Positions 9,391 to 23,170 of a stretch of 64,000 nt of DNA are shown piece by piece (position 1 is the stretch's first letter; the number at the start of each line of letters is the position of its first letter). Under the pieces are notes generated by a model, which had not been told where the DNA came from, made no database searches, and was given only the letters and a program-made list of their open reading frames with translations. The translations under genes and the position numbers were made by a program. The DNA comes from Halieaceae bacterium (GTDB lineage Bacteria; Pseudomonadota; Gammaproteobacteria; Pseudomonadales; Halieaceae), in the NCBI GenBank assembly GCA_902631395.1, contig CACOYM010000011.1:22651-86650 (forward strand). Direction: 5' to 3'.

Positions 9391-11363
9391 TTCCAGAGTT
9401 AGGGCACATCGCACTCATCATCGCTTTCTGTCTGGCGATTGCACTCACGTTTCTCCCAATGTGGGGTGCCGCCAGGCGCAATGTATCGGCCATGAACGTC
9501 GCGCCGACGCTGGCGGTGAGCGTGACACTGTTTGTCGCTATTGCATTTTCCCTGCTGACGACCAGCTTTTTGCGTGACGATTTTTCGGTGGCGGTTGTTG
9601 CTGCCAATAGCAATAGCCTGCTTCCCCCGATTTTCAAGTTTTCTGCTGTCTGGGGGAACCACGAGGGCTCCCTGCTGCTTTGGGTGCTTATTTTGTCAGG
9701 CTGGATGAGCGCGGTCGCGTTTTTTAGCCGCGGGTTACCGCTTATCATGGTGGCCCGAGTGCTTAGCGTAATGGGATTTGTCGCCGTTGGTTTTCTTGCC
9801 TTTTCGCTTCTCACTTCTAACCCCTTCGAGCGACTGCTGCCGAGCACTCCCCTCGATGGGAACGACCTCAATCCGCTGCTGCAGGACCCGGGGTTAATCA
9901 TTCACCCTCCGTTACTCTACATGGGGTACGTGGGACTCTCTGTACCGTTCGCTTTCGCCATCGCAGCTCTGCTTGGCGGCCGCCTTGATGCCTCATGGGC
10001 ACGGTGGTCCCGGCCGTGGACGAATGTCGCGTGGGGGTTCTTGTCTTTAGGCATCATGCTTGGCAGCTGGTGGGCATATTACGAATTGGGTTGGGGCGGG
10101 TGGTGGTTTTGGGATCCAGTTGAGAATGCCTCATTCATGCCCTGGCTCATGGGCACTGCACTGGTGCATAGTCTGGCTGTCACGGAGAAGCGCGGCGTAT
10201 TTCGCTCCTGGACCGTGCTGTTGGCGATTTTCGCTTTTTCTTTATCACTCTTGGGTACCTTCCTTGTTCGCTCTGGCGTGCTCACTAGCGTCCATGCCTT
10301 TGCAGCGGATCCAGAGCGTGGGCTGTTCATTTTGATCTTTCTTGCCCTAGTGGTGGGCGGCTCCCTCCTGCTTTATGCGATGCGCGCGCCCTCGGTGGCC
10401 AGCAGGGTGTTTTACACAGCGATCTCGCGTGAGTCATTGCTGATGGTAAACAATCTGGCGTTTACTGTGGCGACAATCGTTGTTTTGTTGGGTACTTTGT
10501 TTCCTCTCGTCATGGATGCGTTCTCGCTTGGCAAATACTCTGTCGGGCCGCCTTACTTCAATGCAGTGTTTGTGCCATTGATGGCTCTGGTAATGCCGTT
10601 CATGACTGTAGGGCCGCTGTCGCGATGGCGCGAAGACACAGTCGGTCGGTGGCTGCACGAGCTGATGGTTCCTGGCCTAGCTGTTGTCCTACTAGCGGCC
10701 CTTCTCGGCATCTTTGGTGATAGAGACTTTAACGTTTGGATTGCGTTAGCGGTGTTGCTCTCGGGTTGGGTTTCGCTCGGTGTGTTGCGGGATTTCTGGC
10801 GCCGGGTCGCGTCAGGTGACGGGCGAATGCGTTGGCATCGTGTAAGCCCGAGCTTTCTCGGCATGACCGCAGCACACCTTGGTTTCGCAGTGGTCGTGCT
10901 AGGAGCAGTCGTCGTCACTCAGCTCAACGAGGAGCGCGATCTCCGCATGGCGGTGGGCGACGTTGAGGAGTTGGGCGGCTATCGTTTTGAGTTGTTAGAG
11001 ATCGGTCAAAGTCAGGGGCCTAATTATGCGGCGGACTTTGCAGTTTTTGAGGTCACTGACGCAGGTCAGCGCATTGCCCTGCTGGCGCCGGAGAAGCGCC
11101 GGTATTTCGCTAGCGGTCAGGTTATGACAGAGGCGGCGATTGATGCTAGCTTCTGGCGGGATGTATATATTGCTCTAGGCGAACCGATTGGCGACGATGC
11201 TTGGGCCGTCCGTTTGCAATACAAGCCTATGGTTCGGTGGTTGTGGTTGGGGGGCCTGATGATTGGTTTGGGGTCGCTGATAACGGTTTTTGATCGCCGT
11301 TACCGCACGCAGTCCGCGCGCAGCGAGTCATCTGCCGTCGGAGCAGTCGGCTTTGCAGGCTAG
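9387..11363 (+). CDS. ccmF: Heme lyase CcmF
   Basis: WGNHEGSLLLWVLILSGW, GWGGWWFWDPVENASFMPWL motifs. Confidence 0.96.
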   Translation: MIPELGHIALIIAFCLAIALTFLPMWGAARRNVSAMNVAPTLAVSVTLFVAIAFSLLTTSFLRDDFSVAVVAANSNSLLPPIFKFSAVWGNHEGSLLLWVLILSGWMSAVAFFSRGLPLIMVARVLSVMGFVAVGFLAFSLLTSNPFERLLPSTPLDGNDLNPLLQDPGLIIHPPLLYMGYVGLSVPFAFAIAALLGGRLDASWARWSRPWTNVAWGFLSLGIMLGSWWAYYELGWGGWWFWDPVENASFMPWLMGTALVHSLAVTEKRGVFRSWTVLLAIFAFSLSLLGTFLVRSGVLTSVHAFAADPERGLFILIFLALVVGGSLLLYAMRAPSVASRVFYTAISRESLLMVNNLAFTVATIVVLLGTLFPLVMDAFSLGKYSVGPPYFNAVFVPLMALVMPFMTVGPLSRWREDTVGRWLHELMVPGLAVVLLAALLGIFGDRDFNVWIALAVLLSGWVSLGVLRDFWRRVASGDGRMRWHRVSPSFLGMTAAHLGFAVVVLGAVVVTQLNEERDLRMAVGDVEELGGYRFELLEIGQSQGPNYAADFAVFEVTDAGQRIALLAPEKRRYFASGQVMTEAAIDASFWRDVYIALGEPIGDDAWAVRLQYKPMVRWLWLGGLMIGLGSLITVFDRRYRTQSARSESSAVGAVGFAG

Positions 11364-11907
11364 GCGCTTTACCCCTCTGCTGGCTTTCGGTCTGCTCACA
11401 GGCTTGCTTTACAAGGGGCTGTCTATCGATCCGACAGCGCTGCCAGCCGCAAGGCTGGGACAGCCCTTTCCGCCCTTTACCCAAAGGGAGTTGATCAGCG
11501 GCGCCGAGTTGACCGAGCAGGCGTTGCTGCCGGGTCCCGCACTCGTGAACGTATGGGCGACATGGTGCTATTCGTGCCGGGTTGAGCATCCCTTTTTGCT
11601 GCAGCTGGCAGAGCGCGGGGTACCGATTTTCGGTTTAAATTACAAAGATGACTCCTCAAAGGCGCTCGACTGGTTGGCCCAGCTGGGCGATCCGTATCGC
11701 CTGAATATTTTCGACGCGGATGGTTTGGTGGGTCTGGATCTGGGTGTTTACGGCGCTCCCGAAACTTACGTCATAGATGAAAAAGGGCAGATCGTTCACC
11801 GTCATGTAGGCGTGCTTGATGCGAGGGTTTTTGCTCGGGATTTTCAACGTTGGTTTCCGACGGGTTTGACGACGAATAGGCTCTCTCTGGGCGGGGAGGA
11901 GCGATGA
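11290..11907 (+). CDS. ccmG: Thiol:disulfide interchange protein DsbE/CcmG (start uncertain; TTG 11353 is an alternative)
   Basis: Thioredoxin-fold motif VNVWATWCYSCRVEHP; position in ccm operon. Confidence 0.88.
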   Translation: MIAVTARSPRAASHLPSEQSALQARRFTPLLAFGLLTGLLYKGLSIDPTALPAARLGQPFPPFTQRELISGAELTEQALLPGPALVNVWATWCYSCRVEHPFLLQLAERGVPIFGLNYKDDSSKALDWLAQLGDPYRLNIFDADGLVGLDLGVYGAPETYVIDEKGQIVHRHVGVLDARVFARDFQRWFPTGLTTNRLSLGGEER

Positions 11908-12383
11908 ACGTGGGTCGCATTATTTCGTTTCTGATATTGCTCGCGCTCCTGCCCGCTGCAGCGTGGGCTGTGATCGAAACCTACAGGTTTTCCTCTCCTG
12001 AGTTAGAGGCGCGGTATCACAGCTTAAGCCAGGAGTTACGTTGCCCCAAGTGTCAGAATCAGAACATCGCAGACTCCAATGCACCGATCGCGCGTGATCT
12101 TCGCGTAGTCTTGCATGAGCAGCTGGAAGCGGGAGCCACTGACGAAGATATTCTGGCCTTTATGGTTGCGCGCTACGGTGAGTTCGTTCGTTATCGGCCG
12201 GGAGTAGACCGCAACACAGCACTGCTATGGGCCTCACCCGCGCTGCTGCTATTGGCGGGCGCGTTCGGTCTGGTCTGGCACTTCAAGGTTCGGCAAGCAA
12301 GCGCGCCACATCCCCTCACCGCGAGAGAACGCGATGAACTCGAGCGGTTAATGGCTCACTCCAACAAGGAATCCAGCCATTGA
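11904..12383 (+). CDS. ccmH: Cytochrome c maturation protein CcmH (CycL)
   Basis: LRCPKCQNQNIADSNAPIARDLR motif. Confidence 0.93.
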   Translation: MNVGRIISFLILLALLPAAAWAVIETYRFSSPELEARYHSLSQELRCPKCQNQNIADSNAPIARDLRVVLHEQLEAGATDEDILAFMVARYGEFVRYRPGVDRNTALLWASPALLLLAGAFGLVWHFKVRQASAPHPLTARERDELERLMAHSNKESSH

Positions 12384-13579
12384 TGCCGACTTTTCTTCTG
12401 GGCGTCGTCTCTCTCGTTGTGCTGGCGGTCGCCATGGTGTCAGTACTGCCCCGCGTGTGGCATCGTAGCGATCTCACTGAGACAAATAGCGATTGGTTGA
12501 CGCTTAGACAGCGAGAGCTCAAAGGTGACTCGGAGTCTCTCAGGGAGGAGGCGGCGCTGCGTGTGATGGAGGAGGGTGACGTGCCGCCGGATTCCCTCGA
12601 TGCTGCCACACCGCGATACGTTTGGTGGGTTCAGTGCCTGGGCGCAACCTTTTTAATTGGAGGGACTGGCTGGCTGTACTTGGCGTTGGGTGCCTGGGAG
12701 GACGTCGAGATCGCGGAGCAATTGGCTCGTCTCGACACTGCCCAACCCGCTGACGTTATAGCACTGATAGATCGCATTGAGGATCGCGCCGAGGTGCGTC
12801 AAGCCAACACGGATTACGCACTGTTGCTTGCTGAATACCACCTGTCGGGCAATGAGCCTGCCGCTGCAGCGCGCTACTTTGACCGATTGATCGCGGCTGG
12901 CGCAAATGCGCCCGAGATCCTCGGCAAAGCGGCACAGGCGGAGTTTTTGGCCGCGGATCGCGCGTTAAGTACACAAGCTCGATTCAGAGCAGAGCAGGCC
13001 TTGGCCAGGGATCCCACTCAGTCCGCGGCGCTTGCTACTCTTGGGATGGCGGCCTTTGAAGAGGCCGATTATCGCGGGGCGACCACTTATTGGCAGCGGT
13101 TACGTGCGCTTGAGACTCCCGGCAGCCCCGGACATACTATGCTTGGTCAGGTGATTACGCGTGCAGAGCAGGAACTGGCAGCCGCGACTGGCCTGACATC
13201 TGCTCCGCAGGAAGCCGAGTTGCAGTCCCTGCAGCCAGCAGTAAAGGGAGCGATATCGGTACAGATTATGCTGCCGACCCACCTCACAGTGCCGGTCGAT
13301 GCCGTGATGTTTATACTCGCGCGGCCGGCGGGTGTGGAGGCCGGTATGCCGATCGCGGTCGTTCGGGAGCCGGTCGGTGGTTGGCCGACGACTGTCATGC
13401 TGTCTGACGCCACCTCTATGGCGGGTCAACGCCTATCGGATTTCACCTCGGTTTCGATAGAGGTGCAGATCTCGCTGACAGGGCAGCCCGGCAGGGCCAA
13501 TGCCTGGAGATGGGCCCGACTCGACGACGTGCTGGTCTTGGGCGATGAGCCCGTGAACATCCTTTTGGCAGGCGATTAG
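12380..13579 (+). CDS. ccmI: Cytochrome c maturation TPR protein CcmI
   Basis: Two N-terminal TM segments followed by TPR-like helices and CcmI-like C-terminal domain; last gene of ccm operon. Confidence 0.82.
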   Translation: MMPTFLLGVVSLVVLAVAMVSVLPRVWHRSDLTETNSDWLTLRQRELKGDSESLREEAALRVMEEGDVPPDSLDAATPRYVWWVQCLGATFLIGGTGWLYLALGAWEDVEIAEQLARLDTAQPADVIALIDRIEDRAEVRQANTDYALLLAEYHLSGNEPAAAARYFDRLIAAGANAPEILGKAAQAEFLAADRALSTQARFRAEQALARDPTQSAALATLGMAAFEEADYRGATTYWQRLRALETPGSPGHTMLGQVITRAEQELAAATGLTSAPQEAELQSLQPAVKGAISVQIMLPTHLTVPVDAVMFILARPAGVEAGMPIAVVREPVGGWPTTVMLSDATSMAGQRLSDFTSVSIEVQISLTGQPGRANAWRWARLDDVLVLGDEPVNILLAGD

Positions 13580-13704
13580 GTGATATTATTCTCGACCAAA
13601 CATAGTGTTGTGTCTGAGAAGCGGATACACTAAATGTTGTGCTTTTAAGTGTACTGCGGCGATCCTTTTCTGGCGCGCGGTAAGTTGATAATCCGGGAAC
13701 TTTA

Positions 13705-16700
13705 ATGCGCCTGAAATCCATCAAACTGGCCGGCTTCAAATCCTTCATTGACCCTACTTTGGTGCAGTTTCCGGGCAACATGTGTGCGGTCGTGGGACCA
13801 AATGGCTGCGGCAAGTCCAACATTATCGATGCTGTGAGATGGGTAATGGGTGAGAGCTCCGCAAAAACGCTTCGCGGCGAGTCCATGACTGACGTGATCT
13901 TCAGTGGCACCATCAGCCGACAACCAGTCAGCCAAGCATCTATTGAACTGGTGTTCGATAATTCGCAGGATAAGGTTGTGGGTGAGTTCGCCGCTTACAG
14001 CGAGATCTCCGTGCGGCGCGTTGTGACGCGCGAGTCACAGTCGGAGTACTACCTTAATGGTGCAAAGTGCCGAAGGCGAGACATCACAGATCTGTTCTTA
14101 GGCACTGGTCTGGGCCCACGCAGCTACGCCATTATCGAGCAGGGTGTGGTGTCGCGCTTGATTGAATCAAAACCTGAGGAGCTGCGAGTCTTCGTTGAAG
14201 AGGCTGCGGGGATCTCCAAGTATAAGGAGCGACGGCGCGAGACGGAGAATCGGATACGCCGGACAACTGAAAACCTCGATCGCCTGACGGATCTGCGAGA
14301 TGAACTGCAGCGCAATTTGGCGCATCTGGATCGACAGGCGCGTTCTGCGGAAAAGTACGCAGAACTCAAGGAAGAAGAGCGCATTGCGCAAAGTGAGCTC
14401 TTCACTATTCATTGGCGTAATCTCAATGAGACGAGCGCTACTGTCTCCCGCGAGATAGGCGCTTTGGATGTTCAGCGAGAAGCTGTTAGAGCGGAGTCTA
14501 CCCGTATTTTCAGCGAGATCGAGGCACGGCGATCTGAGCAGTCCGTGGCCGCAGACGCACTGAATGGTGCGCAAGAAAAGTACTACTCGATCGGCGGTGA
14601 GGTGACTCGCGTTGAGCAAGCGCTGAAGTACGCGCAGGAACGTCGTGGCGAGTTGCGAAGACATCTTGATCAGACCAGAAACAACCTCGAACAGACTCGC
14701 GATCACCTCGATGTTGATAGGAAGAATCTCAACGAGTGGGAGAGAGAACTTGAGCAGTCTGCACCGTCTTTGATTGAGTTTAAATCTGTTGCTGAGGAGG
14801 CGGGGGAAGCGCTTGCAGCGGCAGAAGCTGCCGTCCAGACTTGGTCTCAGACTTGGGACTGCTTTAACGAGCGGGCGCGTGAGCCCAGTCAGTCCGCAGA
14901 GGTGCAGCAGAGCCGCATCACCTATCTCGAGCAGGTGCTGATAAAGTTGCAAGAGCGCTTGCAACACCAACGTGCCGAACTGGAGCCTCTCTCCGCCACA
15001 ATGGGCGGCAGTGGGGAATCACACTTAGACTTAAAAATCGAAGAATCTGATCGGAGGATCGCGGGGTTTGAAGCTGAGCTCGGCGATTTGAAGGAGAAGG
15101 TTGAGGTAGCTCACACGTCGCTAGAACAGTATCGACAGCAGCAAGACGATATTCGGGCGAGCATTCAGGAAATACGGGGATTGATGACCTCTTTGGTCGC
15201 GCTTCAGGAGGCCGCCTCTGATGAGCAGGAACGTGCCGCTCTGAATGCTTGGATAGAGAGCGAAGTTTTAAGCACAGATGGCACAGTTTACTCCGCGCTT
15301 GAAGTCGATCCCGGTTGGGAGGGCGCTGTTGAGCAAGTGCTAGGGGAGGCACTCTCCGCTCAAGTACTGACAGACAGGCAAATTGACGCGTTGCCGGGTA
15401 TCAATGCGTTACCGGCAGGGGCTTTCCTGTTGGATGATCAGGTCGATCCACCATCGAACACGGCGGATACGTTGGCGGCAAAAGCGCGCGGGCCTGCCCG
15501 CGTTCTGCACTGGCTGTCGGCGGTAAGGACCGCGTCAAATCTCAGTGACGCGCTGAAGATAATTGAGCAGTTATCAATAGGTGAATCCGTTGTAACCAAA
15601 AACGGGCATTGGCTCGCCAGGGGATGGCACCGAACACGCTCAGGAGCGGATGCGGCAGCAGGGACTATCGCGCGTCAAGCTCAGATTGAGTGCCTTACAG
15701 CAGAGCTAAACACTGCGCGTGAGCAAGCTTCAGACATTGAAAAGCGGATTGCAGATCTGCTCAAGGGTCGCGCGGAGCTCGAAAAACAGGTGTCGCAAGT
15801 CCAGCATGAGCAGCAGATGGCAGTTACCGAGCGGGCAGAGTGCGTGGCCGAGCAGCGCGCTGTGGCCACCAGACTTGAGCAGCAGCTTCAGAGTAGAAAT
15901 CGTCTGCAAGCGGAGATCAAAGAGGCTGAAAAGCAGTATGAAGAAGAGCAACAGCATCTCGCTGATGCTCGTGGCTCATTGTCTATTGCGCTTGAGCAGT
16001 TGGAGGCGGATCAGTTAGAACGCGACCGACTCCAGCAGGAGCGAGCTGCGCTCAGCGAGCACTTAACACAGCAGCGTCACGCGTCCCGGGAAGCCGCAGA
16101 TGCGCTGATGCGCAGCGAGCTTCAAAGCCAGAATTTGAGCACGCAGGTTGCGACTCTCCGCGAGGGTATCCTCCGGATGGAGACACAGTTGCGTGATTTA
16201 GAGTCGCGCGAAAGCGAATTGACTGGTTCACTTAGCACGGCTGCAGATCCTGACGCCGATAATGAGGCGCGCCTCTCGGAGCTTCTGGATCAGCGCATCG
16301 CAGCTGAGGGTGAGCTGAATGCCCAACGCGCTCGGTTTGGTGATATCGAAGCAAAACTTCGGCAATTGGAGCAGGCGCGGGTTGACCAGCAGGGAGTAGC
16401 AGATCGCCTTCAGGCCGATATCGAGCGCCTGCGGCTGCAGGAGGCTGAGACCGCGGTGCGGCTTGAAACTCTGGTTGAGGAGATCTCACGGCGCGGTGGG
16501 GTGCCACACGAAATTGCGGCAACGTTACCTGAGGAAGCAAGGGAAACCGATTGGCAGACCAAGGTAGAGAGGGCCGCCGCCAGGATTAACCGTCTGGGAC
16601 CGATTAACTTGGCGGCGATCGACGAGCACGCCAAGGCCTCAGAGCGAAAGCAGTACCTCGATGCGCAGAACGCCGACCTCGAAGCGGCGTTGGAGACGTT

Positions 16701-17208
16701 GCAAGCTGCTATCCGTAAAATTGATAAAGAAACTCGGCAGCGATTTAAAGACACCTTCGATCAAATTAATATCGGTTTTGCTCAGCTGTTCCCGCGCGTT
16801 TTCGGTGGTGGCACCGCTTGCTTAGAGATGACAGGCGACGACTTGCTCGATACCGGTGTGGCTATTTTCGCACGTCCGCCAGGCAAGAAAAACTCAACGA
16901 TTCACCTGCTCTCCGGTGGCGAAAAAGCGATGACTGCGATCGCGCTGGTGTTCTCCATTTTCCAACTTAATCCTGCGCCTTTTTGTATGTTGGACGAGGT
17001 GGATGCGCCGCTTGACGACGCTAACGTTGGACGTTATGCGCGTCTGGTTCGCGAAATGTCGGAAAAGGTGCAGTTCGTTTTTATCACGCATAACAAGATC
17101 ACAATGGAAGCGGCGGATCAGCTGATGGGGGTCACTATGTCAGAGCCGGGGGTGTCTCGGCTGGTGACGGTAGACGTGGAAGAGGCCGCTCAGTTAGCAG
17201 CCAGCTAG
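13705..17208 (+). CDS. smc: Chromosome segregation ATPase SMC
   Basis: MRLKSIKLAGFKSFIDPT, GPNGCGKSNIIDAVRWVMGE, long coiled coil, LLSGGEKAMTAIALVF, CMLDEVDAPLDDANV. Confidence 0.97.
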   Translation: MRLKSIKLAGFKSFIDPTLVQFPGNMCAVVGPNGCGKSNIIDAVRWVMGESSAKTLRGESMTDVIFSGTISRQPVSQASIELVFDNSQDKVVGEFAAYSEISVRRVVTRESQSEYYLNGAKCRRRDITDLFLGTGLGPRSYAIIEQGVVSRLIESKPEELRVFVEEAAGISKYKERRRETENRIRRTTENLDRLTDLRDELQRNLAHLDRQARSAEKYAELKEEERIAQSELFTIHWRNLNETSATVSREIGALDVQREAVRAESTRIFSEIEARRSEQSVAADALNGAQEKYYSIGGEVTRVEQALKYAQERRGELRRHLDQTRNNLEQTRDHLDVDRKNLNEWERELEQSAPSLIEFKSVAEEAGEALAAAEAAVQTWSQTWDCFNERAREPSQSAEVQQSRITYLEQVLIKLQERLQHQRAELEPLSATMGGSGESHLDLKIEESDRRIAGFEAELGDLKEKVEVAHTSLEQYRQQQDDIRASIQEIRGLMTSLVALQEAASDEQERAALNAWIESEVLSTDGTVYSALEVDPGWEGAVEQVLGEALSAQVLTDRQIDALPGINALPAGAFLLDDQVDPPSNTADTLAAKARGPARVLHWLSAVRTASNLSDALKIIEQLSIGESVVTKNGHWLARGWHRTRSGADAAAGTIARQAQIECLTAELNTAREQASDIEKRIADLLKGRAELEKQVSQVQHEQQMAVTERAECVAEQRAVATRLEQQLQSRNRLQAEIKEAEKQYEEEQQHLADARGSLSIALEQLEADQLERDRLQQERAALSEHLTQQRHASREAADALMRSELQSQNLSTQVATLREGILRMETQLRDLESRESELTGSLSTAADPDADNEARLSELLDQRIAAEGELNAQRARFGDIEAKLRQLEQARVDQQGVADRLQADIERLRLQEAETAVRLETLVEEISRRGGVPHEIAATLPEEARETDWQTKVERAAARINRLGPINLAAIDEHAKASERKQYLDAQNADLEAALETLQAAIRKIDKETRQRFKDTFDQINIGFAQLFPRVFGGGTACLEMTGDDLLDTGVAIFARPPGKKNSTIHLLSGGEKAMTAIALVFSIFQLNPAPFCMLDEVDAPLDDANVGRYARLVREMSEKVQFVFITHNKITMEAADQLMGVTMSEPGVSRLVTVDVEEAAQLAAS

Positions 17209-17218
17209 AGGCACCTTG

Positions 17219-20983
<3,765 letters not shown>

Positions 20984-21082
20984 ACCGACCAGTGCTGAGT
21001 GACACAGGTCTGTGGTGAAAAAATTCTAAATTTTGTGGTTCATTGACCGAAAGCCACAGCACGGTTAAAAAAGGGTGGAAAA

Positions 21083-21793
21083 GTGTCCGCGAAAAAAGTG
21101 CTCGTCGTTGAGGATGAATTCAGCATCCGCGAGATGCTGAGACTTGCTCTGGAGATGTCTGACTTTGAATGCGTGGAAGCGCAAGATATTCACGAGGCCT
21201 ATCGATTCATTACTGACGACGCGCCCGATATTGTATTGCTGGACTGGATGTTACCGGGTGGCAGCGGCATTGAGCTTTTGCGCCGACTTAAGAAAGAAGA
21301 GGCATTGCAGTCACTGCCGGTGATCATGCTTACAGCCAAAACCCAGGAAGACAACATAATTCAGGGGTTGGAGGTGGGTGCCGATGACTACATGACCAAA
21401 CCTTTCGTACCGAGAGAACTAATTGCAAGAATTAAGGCGCTGCTCCGTCGAACCTCGAGCGATCAAGAAGGCGATGCACTTAAGGTCGGTGATCTCGTGT
21501 TAGATATCGTTAGTCACCGGGTGCTACTTGAGAACAAGCCACTTGAAATGGGGCCGACAGAGTTCAGGTTACTGCACTTTTTCATGACCAACCCAGAGCG
21601 GGTGTACTCTCGTGCGCAATTACTTGATCGCGTATGGGGCGCAAATGTTTATGTAGAGGAGCGAACGGTAGACGTTCACATAAGACGTTTACGCAAGGCG
21701 TTACATGCAGCGAACGCAGCTTACGTAGATCTCATTCAAACTGTTCGGGGGACAGGGTACCGTTTTTCACCCAGAGACTTGTCGGTATCGTGA
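21083..21793 (+). CDS. phoB: Phosphate regulon response regulator PhoB
   Basis: Receiver domain plus OmpR/PhoB winged helix; VLVVEDEFSIREML, DWMLPGGSGIELLRRLK, TVDVHIRRLRKAL. Confidence 0.92.
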   Translation: MSAKKVLVVEDEFSIREMLRLALEMSDFECVEAQDIHEAYRFITDDAPDIVLLDWMLPGGSGIELLRRLKKEEALQSLPVIMLTAKTQEDNIIQGLEVGADDYMTKPFVPRELIARIKALLRRTSSDQEGDALKVGDLVLDIVSHRVLLENKPLEMGPTEFRLLHFFMTNPERVYSRAQLLDRVWGANVYVEERTVDVHIRRLRKALHAANAAYVDLIQTVRGTGYRFSPRDLSVS

Positions 21794-23094
21794 CCCCGCC
21801 AAGCTTTTTTATTCTCGAGTTTCGTCGTCTCGTTGTTGCCGTAGGTCTGGCCGGTGTCTACTGGTTGATAAAGGGAGACTGGAAACTCTCAATCGCATTG
21901 TGTGTTGCCTGCCTCGCCCTTTCATGGGGTTGGCAATTGGCAAGGCTTTATAGGTGGTTAGCCGAGCCCGACGACTTGCCTCCCATCGGTGGTTCGAGTA
22001 TTGGTAGCGTGCTGCACGATGTCTATGTGCTCCGGAGTCGCACGACCTCGGGGCCGGCCCCAACTCAGAGGCCTCAGCTTCACCTCAAGAAATCCCTCGC
22101 TTCAATGCGCGATGCGGCCCTGATTATAAACTCCGATCACCGGCTGGTCTGGTGCAACGACGCGGCGGAGTATCTTCTTGGTATTCGCTTTGAGGAAGAG
22201 GAGGGTAAAACGCTATCCGATGTGATCCCCGGTAAGCAGCTCAAACGTTACGTAAAAAGAGAGGTTTTCCAAAAGCCGCTTCGCATTAAGCCCGGGCCGG
22301 ACCCCGAATTCTGCGTCCAGCTTGAGTTTGCACACTTTGGCTCTGATGATCGACTGGTATTCGTTAAGGACGTTACAGAGCAGGACAAACTGGAGCGCAT
22401 GCGACGAGACTTTGTTGGAAATGTTTCCCACGAACTCAGGACACCGTTAACCGTCATCAAGGGTTATATAGAGACCTTGCAGTCTTTTATTGACGGATCT
22501 GATAGAACGCTTCAAAGATCCCTCTGGTCAATGGATACACAGGTGAATCGCATGGAACGCCTGATCGAAGATTTGCTGTGGCTCTCTCGTATAGAAAGCA
22601 TTGAAGGTGAGCGAAAAGATGACGAAATACACGTCGCTGACCTCTTGGTTGATGTCCGCGATAACTTGGCAGCAGCTTGGCCTGAACGCGAGATTCAGTT
22701 GGACATCAGTTCCAATCGTGGGATTTTGGGGAGTGCCCTCGAGCTGAGGAGCGCGATCAGCAATCTTGTAGTGAATGCGCTCAAATATAGTGATGGGGTT
22801 GTGAAAATTCGCTGGGCTAATACTAGTGTGGGGCCGTCGCTGTCAGTTGAGGATATCGGCCAGGGTATCGAGCCCAAACACATTCCTCGCTTGACCGAGC
22901 GGTTTTACCGCGTTGAAAAAAGCCGTAGTCAAAAAACTGGCGGCACGGGACTGGGGCTCGCTATTGTGAAACATGTAGCGGTCTCTCATGACGCAAAGCT
23001 TTTTGTAGATAGTGAAGTTGGGAAGGGCAGTGTGTTCAGGTTGGTTTTCCCAAATGATCGTAGTGTGGTAGCGCAGGAGTCTGCGGTCATCTGA
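21790..23094 (+). CDS. phoR: Phosphate regulon sensor kinase PhoR (GTG start 21790)
   Basis: PAS region, VSHELRTPLTVIKGYIE H-box, GTGLGLAIVKH G-box; overlaps phoB stop. Confidence 0.92.
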   Translation: MTPPSFFILEFRRLVVAVGLAGVYWLIKGDWKLSIALCVACLALSWGWQLARLYRWLAEPDDLPPIGGSSIGSVLHDVYVLRSRTTSGPAPTQRPQLHLKKSLASMRDAALIINSDHRLVWCNDAAEYLLGIRFEEEEGKTLSDVIPGKQLKRYVKREVFQKPLRIKPGPDPEFCVQLEFAHFGSDDRLVFVKDVTEQDKLERMRRDFVGNVSHELRTPLTVIKGYIETLQSFIDGSDRTLQRSLWSMDTQVNRMERLIEDLLWLSRIESIEGERKDDEIHVADLLVDVRDNLAAAWPEREIQLDISSNRGILGSALELRSAISNLVVNALKYSDGVVKIRWANTSVGPSLSVEDIGQGIEPKHIPRLTERFYRVEKSRSQKTGGTGLGLAIVKHVAVSHDAKLFVDSEVGKGSVFRLVFPNDRSVVAQESAVI

Positions 23095-23170
23095 CGCTCC
23101 AGCACTTATCCATGCTCTGCGACCTGATATCATAGCCCTTAACTTACCTGTCTTTTTTTTGGATGGTTTG

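Noticed and set aside
9098-9901. 267-aa minus-strand ORF opposite ccmE/ccmF
   Set aside because: Antisense to convincingly conserved CcmE/CcmF coding sequence; composition is antisense-like with no recognisable motif.
14167-14970. 267-aa minus-strand ORF inside smc
   Set aside because: Fully antisense to the SMC coiled coil; Leu/Ser/Arg-rich antisense artefact.
14985-15000. CCTCTCTCCGCCA sequence similar to the tRNA-Ser 3' end
   Set aside because: Lies within smc coding sequence in a conserved reading frame; chance match. It serves as a caution for the weaker third att candidate.
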